Of a stretch of DNA of 15,917 bases, positions 7,364-15,077 are shown piece after piece (within the stretch, counting starts at the first letter, position 1; every line of letters starts with the position of its first letter). Under the pieces are notes generated by a model that worked only from the letters and a program-made list of their open reading frames with translations, searched no databases and was not told where the DNA came from. This DNA comes from Ruminococcus sp. 210702-SL.1.03 (GTDB lineage: Bacteria > Bacillota > Clostridia > Oscillospirales > Ruminococcaceae): positions 1 to 15,917 of the forward strand of contig NZ_JAJCLZ010000032.1 in NCBI RefSeq assembly GCF_020559915.1, in the 5' to 3' direction. Both the position numbers and the translations under genes were made by a program.

Positions 7364-8055
7364 CTCCCTGTTGCATAGTTAAGATAGCGAGCAACTATCT
7401 CATCTTTATATGTTTTGCCTATGGGGATTTTTCTGCCGTTGCTTAGAATAATATCGTACTTGGTAATATTCTGTATATGGTCAAGATTTACAAGTATTCC
7501 ACGGTTTATAATAGCGAAATTGTACTTTAACAACTCGCCACACACAGTTGAAAAATCGCCGCCGTACTCCAATTCACCATTAACTGTGAATAGTGATACC
7601 TTTCTTCTATGTCCCTCAAAGTAAAGAATATCTGTCAGCCTGAACTTGAATGACAGATTTTTATTATTGAAAGTGAAAGTTCTAAATCGCTGCTGGCACT
7701 CAGCAATGATAGAATTTAGCTGTTTGGTATATACATAGTCTGGCTGATTTTTCAATATATAGCGAAACGCTCCCACATCGTAGCCCTTAACGGCAAATTC
7801 GGCATAATTCGTCAGGAAAGAAATAATAACTGAACCATCTATCTGTCTGATTCTTTCAGCGGTCTGCAATCCGGTCAGATCGGGCATTTCAACATCGAGT
7901 ATGATGACTTCATACATTCCCTTGACATAGAAACTCAATAAGTCTCTCCCGCTTGTAAATTCGTGTATTTCGCAGTCGGGGAGTTTCATTTCTCTTAATC
8001 TGTTATGAAGTTGTTTTAAGAATACAGGTTCATCATCAACGATAGCAATATTCAT
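7360..8055 (-). CDS. agrA: AgrA-like LytTR response regulator
   Basis: 231 residues from the ATG at 8055, chosen because GAGGTG lies 7 bases upstream; an earlier ATG at 8079 has no comparable ribosome site. The N-terminal receiver begins MNIAIVDDEPVF, with the acidic pair Asp7/Asp8 and the phospho-acceptor Asp54 in ILDVEMPDLTG. The C-terminal half is a LytTR DNA-binding domain (LSFKFRLTDILYFEG, then FAIINRGILVNLDHI and GRKIPIGKTYKDE). First gene of the operon. Probably binds the direct repeat at 6025-6057 to switch on agrB, the peptides and the lipase. The order regulator, kinase, AgrB, AgrD is the reverse of the staphylococcal order BDCA. Confidence 0.93.
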   Translation of the reverse strand: MNIAIVDDEPVFLKQLHNRLREMKLPDCEIHEFTSGRDLLSFYVKGMYEVIILDVEMPDLTGLQTAERIRQIDGSVIISFLTNYAEFAVKGYDVGAFRYILKNQPDYVYTKQLNSIIAECQQRFRTFTFNNKNLSFKFRLTDILYFEGHRRKVSLFTVNGELEYGGDFSTVCGELLKYNFAIINRGILVNLDHIQNITKYDIILSNGRKIPIGKTYKDEIVARYLNYATGR

Positions 8056-8098
8056 AGCAATCACCTCACAATTGGTCATGCTTTATGTATCAGTTATC

Positions 8099-8127
8099 AT
8101 TATACCACATCGGAGAGATTATTTCAA
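8099..8127 (-). promoter_or_regulatory. Main promoter of the agr-lipase operon (P1-like)
   Basis: Minus-strand TTGAAA (8122-8127) and a perfect TATAAT (8099-8104) are separated by 17 bases. The -10 ends 43 bases before the agrA-like start. It would give basal expression of regulator and kinase. No LytTR-type direct repeat like that at 6025-6057 is seen here, so it is probably not autoinduced. Confidence 0.75.
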
Positions 8128-8128
8128 G

Positions 8129-8172
8129 AGAAAAAATAGCTATGCCTCCATTAATAGTTTCGGAGACATAGC
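8129..8172 (-). terminator. Rho-independent terminator shielding the operon promoter
   Basis: Minus-strand arms GCTATGTCTCC and GGAGGCATAGC (8162-8172 and 8139-8149) pair over 11 bp with one G-U wobble and a 12-base loop. TATTTTTTC follows immediately. The U-tract ends at the -35 box of the operon promoter. It has no visible gene to serve: the DNA to the right is plus-strand helicase. Confidence 0.78.
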
Positions 8173-8219
8173 CTCATGTTGCGTTATTTTATATTCATCG
8201 AATATGGTCTATTGCCTGA

Positions 8220-10905
8220 TTTAAGAGTGGGTGTACTTATAAGTGCTTCACAGATACCGTCCACGATACCACGAAACTGCACGATTTCTTCTTTGCCGAA
8301 GCTCTCGACAAGCTGAAAAATGGCGGAATCATGGCATTTGTGACCTCGGCAGGCACACTCGATAAGCGTGACGAAAGCACTCGCCAGATGTTGGCTGACA
8401 AGGCTGATTTCATCGGTGCGATCCGACTGCCGGGTGGCAAGAACGGAGCTTTTAAGGATAATGCAGGCACAGAAGTGACCACTGATATTATCTTTTTACA
8501 GAAGCGTGAGGGCAAGTCTGTTGCCGAAATGTCCGATATTCCTGATTGGGTACATATCGGTGAAACGGCTGACGGTCTGCCGATCAACAAATACTTTGAA
8601 CAGCACCCCGATATGGTGCTTGGTACGGTGGTCGAGGGCAATAAGCTCTACGGCAGCGGTACAATGGTTGTCGCTGAGGACGGCTTTGACCTGAGATCGG
8701 CACTTCATGAAGCAGTCGGTAAGCTGTCTGCGGAGATCAGTCATGAGCGTGGCAGAGATGTTTATGCGAAAACGGCTGACGGTGTGCAGGTGCAGATTCC
8801 CTCTAAACTGCGTAATTACAGCTTTTTCCTTTCTGACGATCAGGTTTTCTTCAAGAAAAATAACGCTGCCTGTGAGTTCCGTTTCGACAAGGGTACTGCA
8901 CAGCACAAGCGTTTCAAGGCGTTTATTGAGCTTCGTGACCTCACCCGTGAGCTGATCGAAGCAATGGAGCTTGACAAGCCTGACAGCGTTATCAAGGATT
9001 TGCAGGCAAAACTGAATGTGGCATACGACGATTTCTATAAGAAATTCGGACTTATCCACTCTCAGACCAACAAGCGTTATTTTGCGGAAGATGTTTCGTA
9101 TAACCTTGTGGCAGGACTGGAAAAGAGCTATGATAAGACTAAGCTCCTTGAAAAGTCCGATATTTTCACAAAGCGGACTATCGTGCCGCCGAAGGCTGTG
9201 GAACGAGTTGATACAGCACTTGAAGCACTCACGCTCTCCATTGCTGAGAAAGCACGGGTTGACTTTGAGTATATGGGAAAGCTCACAGGCATGACCGAGG
9301 ACGAGCTGAAGCACGACCTTACTGGCGAAATTTTCAAGATTCCCCATACGGAGAATGACTATCAGACGGCTTCGGAGTACCTTTCGGGCGATATTCGCAA
9401 GAAGCTCCGTGAAGCTGAGGAGATCGCTGAGTATGATCCCGATTTCAATATCAACGTATCGGCGCTGAAACAGGCTATGCCTGAACCTCTGAAAGCCGGA
9501 GATATTGACATTAAGCTCGGTGCCGCTTGGCTCGATCCGAAGTATTACGAACAGTTCATGTATGAGCTGTTGCAGACTCCGGCATATCAGCGGAGTGACA
9601 GTCCGTCTGCACGTTGGAACAAGTCTGCTATCGTAGGGGTGGAATACTCCGTCCACGCTAATTCTTTCCATGTAAGCAACAAATCTTCCGACAGGTCGGT
9701 GCTTGCGACTCAAAAGTACGGCACACACAAGATGAACGCTTATGACATCTTTGAGCATTTGCTGAATCTGCAAGAGCCGAAGGTCTACAAGACGATCGAA
9801 GTGCCTGACGGCTTGGGCGATACAAAGGAAAAACGTGTGGTGGATATTGATGCTACCCGTGTGGTACAGCGTAAGGCTGACGATATTCGCAAGGCTTTCA
9901 AGGCTTGGATCTTCAAAGATCCGCAGCGCCGTGAAGCTATTGTAGAGCGTTACAATGAGCTGTTCAACAGTATCCGTCCCCGTGAGTTTGACGGCTCGGC
10001 TCTTTCTTTCCCGATGATGAACAGCGATATTCACTTGCACGATCATCAGAAAAATGCTATCGCTCACGCTATGTTTGGCGGAAACACCTTGTTCGCTCAC
10101 TGTGTTGGCGCCGGAAAAACCTTTGAGATGATCGCTACTGCTATGGAAAGCAAGCGGTTAGGTCTGTGTACCAAGAGCCTGTTTGCCGTTCCAAACCACT
10201 TGACGGAGCAAATCGGTGACGATTTTCAGAAGCTCTATCCGGGAGCTAATATTCTTGTTGCGACCAAAAAGGACTTCAAGAAGGAAAATCGCCAGCAGCT
10301 TTTTGCAAAAATCGCTACTGGCAACTATGATGCGGTTATCATCGGTCACTCTCAGCTCGGTAAGATTCCTGTTTCCAAAGAGAGACAGGTCATGACCATT
10401 CAGAGCCAGATCGACGATATTCTGCAAGGCATTGAGGAACTGAAAAAGAGCGAAGGCTCTAAGTTCCAGATCAAGGCTATGGAGCGAACCCGAAAGAGTT
10501 TGCAGAAACAGCTTGACAAGCTCGAAAAAGCAGGACAGGACGATACGCTGACCTTTGAGCAGCTCGGAATCGACCGTTTGTTCGTCGATGAAGCCCACGA
10601 GTTCAAAAACCTGTTCGTCGCCACAAAATTGCAGAATGTAGCCGGAATTTCCAACTCGGCTTCACAGAAAGCACTCGATCTTTTCCTCAAATGCAGATAC
10701 CTCGATGAAAAGACAGGCGGCAAGGGCGTTATCTTTGCAACTGGCACACCTCTGAGCAATTCTATCACAGAGCTGCACACCATGATGCGTTACTTGGAGT
10801 ATGACTTCCTCCGTGACCACGGCTTACAGCACTTCGACAACTGGGTTGCGGTCTTTGGCGACCAGAAAACCGATTGGGAGCTAAAGCCTGCGGGCAATGG
10901 AGAAC
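8220..10905 (+). pseudogene. Methylase/SNF2-type helicase of a conjugative element, truncated at both ends
   Basis: Middle part of a very large DNA methylase-helicase of the kind found on integrative conjugative elements. Homology-like sequence starts near 8256 (KLHDFFFAEALDKLKNGGIMAFVTS, the end of the N6-adenine methylase domain); the NPPF/Y catalytic motif that should precede it is absent. The in-frame stop at 8217 closes the frame and there is no ribosome site at the first ATG (8331). Numbering from that ATG, the helicase half has LHDHQKNAIAHAM (about 569), Walker A CVGAGKT (591-597), DEAH box FVDEAHE (751-757) and FATGTPLSNS (motif III). Coding character stops after TDWELKPAGN near 10900; the second helicase lobe is missing, and the remaining frame to 11108 is a shadow of the minus-strand recombinase. 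With neither methylase motif nor C-terminal lobe it is very probably dead. GC content is visibly higher than in the agr operon. Confidence 0.85.
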
Positions 10906-10935
10906 CCGTGACTTATGGACACTCACTTGCTTCAA

Positions 10936-10968
10936 ATAAAAAGCCAACTTTGAAATTGGCTATTTTTT
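10936..10968 (-). terminator. Terminator of the serine recombinase gene (likely bidirectional)
   Basis: AGCCAA (10942-10947) and TTGGCT (10956-10961) pair around an 8-base loop. A-runs flank the left side and T-runs the right, so a U-tract follows the stem on either strand. It lies 16 bases after the recombinase stop at 10984. Confidence 0.8.
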
Positions 10969-10983
10969 GGTCTTTGCCCTCGC

Positions 10984-12609
10984 TTATGCAAGGGCGTTAT
11001 TCTTATCACGCAGGGGCTTGTCGATCAGCTTGTAGTAGATATGAATGCTTCTGGGCTTGCTCTCACCCTCATATCTGTCCACGGTCACATATTCAAGCAG
11101 ATCCATAGCCATTTGCCTTGTGAGTGTATCGACACCTGCATAGGACTTCAAACGACGGATATATTCGTCCACATCAGCTTCGTCCTGAGCCATAGTCTCC
11201 GAGCGTTTCAGCATCTCATCAAGCTCAGCCTGCAAGGTTTCTTTCTCCTGCTGATAGTCCGCAAGCAGTTCAGCACAGGTCTTGTCAGGCAAATTGCCTA
11301 GCACTCTGTCCTCATAGACCTTGCGGATCAGCTTGCCGAGGTAATCAATTCGCTTTTCAATCTCACGCTTACGCTTGCTGTCCTCAGCAGATTTCTCGGC
11401 AATATTGCCACGTTTCCTTGCAAGATACTTTGCCCTTGCTTCGCCGTCATTCATCACAAAGTCGATCTGTCGCTTAATATCCTGCAAGATAGCACCCTCA
11501 AGGATAGTACCCTTGATATTGTGAGAGGAACAATAGCTCTTGCCGTAACGAACGTGCATACCGCAGCGATAGGAATACGGGCTTTTATTCTCAGGTGTTT
11601 TCTGCATTTTCATCTTAGCACCGCACTCATCGCAGTAGCACAGCCCCGACAGCGAGTGTGTAACACGCTCCGTTGTGCATCTGCCACGGCTCACAGAAGC
11701 ATTGACCTCCTGCACCTTGTCCCACAGTTCACGGCTAATGATAGGTTCGTGATTATTCTCAACGATAACCCATTCGGACTGGTCCTTGCGAATGATCTTG
11801 TGGTTTTTATAGCTTACCGTGGTTTCTTTCATCTGAGCAAGGTTTCCGATATAGATCGGATTGACAAGCAGTCGCTTGACTGTCTGAGCCTGCCACAAAT
11901 GCCTTGAATAGATTGGAACGGGCTTGCCGAGCTTTTCATAACGATAATCAAGCGGCGGAAGAATATGCTCCTGATTGAGAACATCTGCAATCGACTTATG
12001 CCCCATACCGCTTGCTCTCATTTCAAAGATACGGCGGACAACGGATGCCGCTTCGGGATCGATCTGAGGAGTGTAATTCTCATCATCACCCTTAACATAG
12101 CCATAGGAGCTTGCGGTAGTCATATACTTTCCGGCTCTTGCGTTACTTTGGAAAACGGTTCTCAGCTTTTTGGACGTGTTGGCAGCGTGCCATTCATTGA
12201 AAACATTCATTATCGGAAGCATATCCATAGACGCACTGTCCGAATTGAGCGTATCAATGTTGTCGGTCAGGGCAATGAAGCGGATATTATACATCGGAAA
12301 AATGTAGTCCACATATTGACCTACCATGATATAATTACGTCCGAAACGGCTCATATCCTTGCAGAGTATCAGGTTAATGTTTCCTGCCTTTGCATCATCG
12401 AGCAATCTCTGCACACCTGGGCGATCAAACGTAGTTCCGCTGATACCATCGTCGATATAGGTATCGTAAAGCGTCCAACCGTTTTCGTTGATATAGTTGG
12501 TGAGTATTCTTCTCTGGTTTTCGATTGAGAGGGATTCGCCCTGTCGCTCATCATCACGGGAGAGTCTCAGGTACATTCCCACTTTATATTCAGTCTGCTT
12601 TGGTAACAT
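10984..12609 (-). CDS. Large serine recombinase (TnpX-like)
   Basis: 541 residues from the second of two adjacent ATGs, chosen because GGAG lies 6 bases before it but only 3 before the first (12612). Residue numbers below count from the first ATG. The resolvase-type catalytic domain has MYLRLSRDD with Ser18 as nucleophile, then SLSIENQRR, DDGISGTTFDRPG and CKDMSRFGRN. A recombinase domain follows (about 165-300; NPIYIGN), then a zinc ribbon (CYCDECG plus Cys350 and Cys361) and a long charged coiled coil (about 385-480). Recombinases of this class excise and insert mobilizable elements such as Tn4451 without a tyrosine recombinase. It reads toward the left junction at about 10905, as expected for a recombinase at one end of its element. 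Expression is probably controlled through the palindrome around its -10 box. Confidence 0.94.
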   Translation of the reverse strand: MLPKQTEYKVGMYLRLSRDDERQGESLSIENQRRILTNYINENGWTLYDTYIDDGISGTTFDRPGVQRLLDDAKAGNINLILCKDMSRFGRNYIMVGQYVDYIFPMYNIRFIALTDNIDTLNSDSASMDMLPIMNVFNEWHAANTSKKLRTVFQSNARAGKYMTTASSYGYVKGDDENYTPQIDPEAASVVRRIFEMRASGMGHKSIADVLNQEHILPPLDYRYEKLGKPVPIYSRHLWQAQTVKRLLVNPIYIGNLAQMKETTVSYKNHKIIRKDQSEWVIVENNHEPIISRELWDKVQEVNASVSRGRCTTERVTHSLSGLCYCDECGAKMKMQKTPENKSPYSYRCGMHVRYGKSYCSSHNIKGTILEGAILQDIKRQIDFVMNDGEARAKYLARKRGNIAEKSAEDSKRKREIEKRIDYLGKLIRKVYEDRVLGNLPDKTCAELLADYQQEKETLQAELDEMLKRSETMAQDEADVDEYIRRLKSYAGVDTLTRQMAMDLLEYVTVDRYEGESKPRSIHIYYKLIDKPLRDKNNALA

Positions 12610-12639
12610 CATTAACTCCTTTCTCCCAAAGCGACCTTA

Positions 12640-12679
12640 CCGATATATCCATTGTAGCGCAATATATCGGCAAAGTCAA
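12640..12679 (-). promoter_or_regulatory. Recombinase promoter with overlapping palindromic operator
   Basis: Minus-strand TTGACT (12674-12679) and TACAAT (12651-12656) have 17-base spacing, a strong sigma-A promoter. A perfect 9-bp inverted repeat, CCGATATAT (12640-12648) and ATATATCGG (12662-12670), spans the -10 and spacer; ATTG/CAAT pairs further inside. A protein bound there would block the promoter, so this is a likely operator, perhaps for the recombinase itself. It could also be a recombination site; the position favours an operator. Confidence 0.7.
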
Positions 12680-12699
12680 TAGGTATCTGAAAATTGTTT

Positions 12700-12906
12700 T
12701 TAAGCTGTTACCGCAGTCTGAACAGTACCGAGCATTTCACTCATAGCCCTGTTCTCAGCGTACTTCATAATGACATCGTTAATGTCCTTGTCACCAACGA
12801 AGTGACTTGTAACGATACACGGAGTACCGTCCACCTCATAGGTGTTGACCTGAACGGGACATTCCTTGTACTGCTCGTTCATTTCCTGCATAGTTTTCTT
12901 TTTCAT
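12700..12906 (-). CDS. Small TnpW-like transposon protein
   Basis: 68 residues; AAGGAG lies 9 bases before the ATG. The core TYEVDGTPCIVTSHFVGDKDINDVIMKY resembles TnpW-family small proteins carried beside large serine recombinases in Tn4451-like elements. Their role is poorly defined. It lies directly upstream of the recombinase gene on the same strand, with the recombinase promoter in between. The family call rests on motif memory. Confidence 0.7.
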   Translation of the reverse strand: MKKKTMQEMNEQYKECPVQVNTYEVDGTPCIVTSHFVGDKDINDVIMKYAENRAMSEMLGTVQTAVTA

Positions 12907-13059
12907 AGCTTGTTACTCCTTAGCTTGTCTATCTCTACGCTTATAGAGTGAGGGGATTGCTTTCTCTATCTGCCCCTCTTTATGTTGTGTATGATAGAGC
13001 TGTGCGGAACGGCAAACGCCGTCCCGTATACAGCTACCGTTTTGTTGTCGGAATATATG

Positions 13060-13458
13060 TTACTCCGAATAGGAATGATCTGTTTCTGAAAAGCTCATCT
13101 GCTTACCGTACTTTTCGGAATAGCTTTCGTCCGAGCTGTTGTCAGCATCGGCAGAACTATCGTCAGCAAGCTCACCGATCTGGTCATAGGTCATACCGCT
13201 GTCGGTCAGCTTGCCGATGAGCGTATGCTCCGCAGTCACAGCATCGAGAAGTGCCTGCCCCTCAGCACCGCCGTAAAGCTGTGAGAGCTTATCATAGGTG
13301 TAGAGTTTGCTGTCCGTAATAATCTTACGGCGGCGCTCATAGGCTGCCTGAATAGAACTGTTCAGCTTGTTGAGCTTTGCCTGATTCTCAGACAGCACTC
13401 CGTCCATGATGGTATCAGCAGAGTTGTCAGCGACCTCAGTCGTAGCCTTCTTACTCAT
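13060..13458 (-). CDS. Hypothetical protein, 132 residues, helical core and acidic Ser-rich tail
   Basis: I do not recognise a named family. The start at 13458 has GAGGTG 6 bases upstream. Residues about 25-50 (ENQAKLNKLNSSIQAAYERRRK) are a likely amphipathic helix, followed by YTYDKLSQLYGGAEGQALLDAV and MTYDQIGELADD. The last 35 residues are rich in Ser, Asp and Tyr with SYSE repeated near the end, and are probably disordered. No signal peptide or membrane segment, so cytoplasmic. It lies between the tnpW-like gene and the mobilization region and may assist transfer, but nothing in the sequence proves it. A small hairpin (13005-13026, arms ACGGC/GCCGT plus CGG/CCG) follows without a T-tract. 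Confidence 0.75.
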   Translation of the reverse strand: MSKKATTEVADNSADTIMDGVLSENQAKLNKLNSSIQAAYERRRKIITDSKLYTYDKLSQLYGGAEGQALLDAVTAEHTLIGKLTDSGMTYDQIGELADDSSADADNSSDESYSEKYGKQMSFSETDHSYSE

Positions 13459-13500
13459 TCACATCACCTCACATTGATTTGGATTTAGGGATAATACCCT

Positions 13501-13537
13501 ATGCTAATATTATAGCATTTTCGGACAGCAAAAGTCT
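13501..13537 (-). promoter_or_regulatory. Promoter with palindromic -10 for the 132-residue gene
   Basis: On the minus strand TATAAT (13509-13514) is preceded by TGC, an extended -10 element. A weak -35 (AGACTT, 13532-13537) is 17 bases away. The -10 lies inside the palindrome ATGCTA-6-TAGCAT (13501-13518), which suggests repression by a dimeric protein. Confidence 0.55.
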
Positions 13538-14120
13538 ATTCGCATTGCGCAAGAAGTTGAGTGCGCCATAAAACTTTTCCATTCGTGAAATTGTTATGGG
13601 AAATTTTGAAAAAGGCAGACCGAGCATTTTTATTCCAAGCCATATCATATTGTCAGCATACGGCACAGGTCAGCACCGCTGATTTATTCAATACGGAGAA
13701 TTATTATCACGGAGCAAATCTTTTCACAAAAATCATGCCCGTTTTTGGATTTATCGTGCTTGTATATATGGAGGGAGTTTTATCAGAGTGCCACCGTGAC
13801 CTATTCGCATTCTGTATAGAAATCTGCTGTTGAATTTAGGCACAAGGGAGAACCTTCATGAACAAAGTGTAAACTTTTCAGAAAAACAACGCCATTTTCT
13901 CAAAAACCTCGGTTGTATAGTGAAGGGGGTTGACGATGTGACGATCACACGCACTCCTGCATATCATCACCGACACAAAATATTTCAGCAGTTATACTTA
14001 ACGAAGCGGACTATTTTTTGGTATTAACTTATGGAAGGATTTCATAAGACTGCCGCACTCCCAGCATGATAACTGCGCCGTACCAGTTTAGAATATTGAC
14101 ACCGATGATGATTGAGAGCA
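13538..14120. other. Non-coding stretch between divergent genes
   Basis: No convincing gene. An open frame at 13561-13833 (+) begins with no ribosome site and has no recognisable domain. A possible weak plus-strand promoter for mobC is CCGACA (13970-13975), 17 bases, TATACT (13993-13998); it would give mobC a leader of about 400 bases. A short palindrome TGTGA-CGA-TCACA lies at 13937-13949. Confidence 0.4.
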
Positions 14121-14381
14121 TCACGCAGGAGCGTGAGCGAGTATGACCGCCGACCTAAGCGGCGGAGATTGAAGTCGCATAGCTCCAAATTCGCTGACGG
14201 AGCATCGAAAGCCTGCGAGATACAGAGATACAGCAGGCAGAAAACCGCGCAACAGCGCGTCAAAAATAACAAGCATTGTATTTTGCGCCGCACAGCGAGC
14301 GAAAATACCAAATGCTTGTTGGGGACACCCCAAGACCCGAAATGACCGCACAGCGGTCAAAAAAATATCGGCTTACGCCGA
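14121..14381. repeat. Array of nine short inverted repeats upstream of mobC (candidate oriT/leader)
   Basis: Nine hairpins follow each other: 14121-14136 TCACGC/GCGTGA; 14147-14165 CCGCCG/CGGCGG; 14182-14203 GCTCC/GGAGC; 14211-14238 GCCTGC/GCAGGC; 14246-14259 CGCGC/GCGCG; 14271-14317 AAGCATT plus TATTTT with a small bulge; 14319-14333 TTGGGG/CCCCAA; 14343-14359 TGACCGC/GCGGTCA; 14368-14381 TCGGC/GCCGA. Most have loops of 3-7 bases. The position directly before mobC and the relaxase is where transfer origins of mobilizable elements lie. A nick site cannot be assigned from sequence alone. Confidence 0.65.
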
Positions 14382-14405
14382 AATAAAAACAAAGGAGACA
14401 CCACT

Positions 14406-15077
14406 ATGGAAACCGAGAAAAAGAAGCGTGGCAGACCGCCCAAGCGCAAGGCTATGGAGTTCGAGGGCATGACCTATGAGGGAGCAATCAACAATGCTCT
14501 GGATAAAGAGGTAGCTGCCGAGCTTGACGATACCCTTGCACACAAGTCTGAGGACGAGCTTACCGACGATGAACGCAAGTACCTGAAACGCAAGAGGGAG
14601 AAGAAATCATACACGCTGAATGTACGCTTTACGGAATCGGAAATGCAGGACATCTTAGCGAAGTGTGAGCAGTACGGTTACAAGAACAAGACAGAGTATA
14701 TCCGTGACTGCGTTCGGGCGAGGGTTGATCTCACTCCCGACCGCACCGAGATCGCTGAAACCAACAGGCTTATGAAGCGTATCGGAGCGAACATCAACCA
14801 GATACTTGTCCGACTTTACAGCACAGGTCACATCTATGACGAGGATATTGACGAGATAAAGAGAGGGGTTAATGAAATTTGGCATACACTTCTATCCATA
14901 CGATCAGGGCAACAGTCAGCGCAGCGATCGCTTACATCACAAGAGATGATAAGACCGTCAACAGTGTATATGTCAACTCTTATGCTTGCCGAAGCGACAG
15001 TGCAGGAGCAAGCGAGGACTTCCGAACAGTCCGAGGAACAGGCACAGGGCGCACCCAAATCCTCGCTTATCACATGA
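14406..15077 (+). CDS. mobC: MobC-like relaxosome accessory protein
   Basis: 223 residues; AAAGGAG lies 8 bases before the ATG. A basic, AT-hook-like start (KKRGRPPKRK) is followed by an acidic helical stretch. The DNA-binding region KKSYTLNVRFTESEMQDIL...GYKNKTEYIRD (about 67-101) looks like a ribbon-helix-helix. The MobC signature is at GANINQILVRLYSTGHIYDEDIDEIK (about 128-152). MobC helps the relaxase open and nick oriT. The family fold ends near residue 162; the last 65 residues (Gln/Ser/Glu-rich) are read in a different frame through the start of the relaxase gene, a 199-base overlap. The tail may therefore be a by-product of the overlap. Confidence 0.9.
   Translation: METEKKKRGRPPKRKAMEFEGMTYEGAINNALDKEVAAELDDTLAHKSEDELTDDERKYLKRKREKKSYTLNVRFTESEMQDILAKCEQYGYKNKTEYIRDCVRARVDLTPDRTEIAETNRLMKRIGANINQILVRLYSTGHIYDEDIDEIKRGVNEIWHTLLSIRSGQQSAQRSLTSQEMIRPSTVYMSTLMLAEATVQEQARTSEQSEEQAQGAPKSSLIT

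Noticed and set aside
8496..10100. Long antisense open frame (534 codons) opposite the helicase
   Set aside because: It lies fully opposite a frame with clear helicase motifs, has no ribosome site or recognisable domain, and reflects the codon bias of the real strand.
8225..10940. Possible direct repeats (ACTTAT, GCTTCA) at the two ends of the helicase fragment
   Set aside because: Matches are only six bases with different spacing, expected by chance; they do not support a shared insertion event.
13561..13833. Plus-strand 90-codon frame
   Set aside because: No ribosome site, no family similarity, and odd composition; treated as non-coding.
13930..13958. TTGACG as a -35 box for mobC
   Set aside because: No acceptable -10 at 16-18 bases; the CCGACA/TATACT pair further down is better, though weak.
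14042..14360. Three short overlapping frames (both strands) in the inverted-repeat array
   Set aside because: They only reflect the GC-rich hairpins; products are arginine/serine- or alanine-rich with no start signals.
14121..14381. CRISPR array
   Set aside because: The repeats differ from one another in sequence and spacing; they are independent hairpins, not a repeated unit with spacers.
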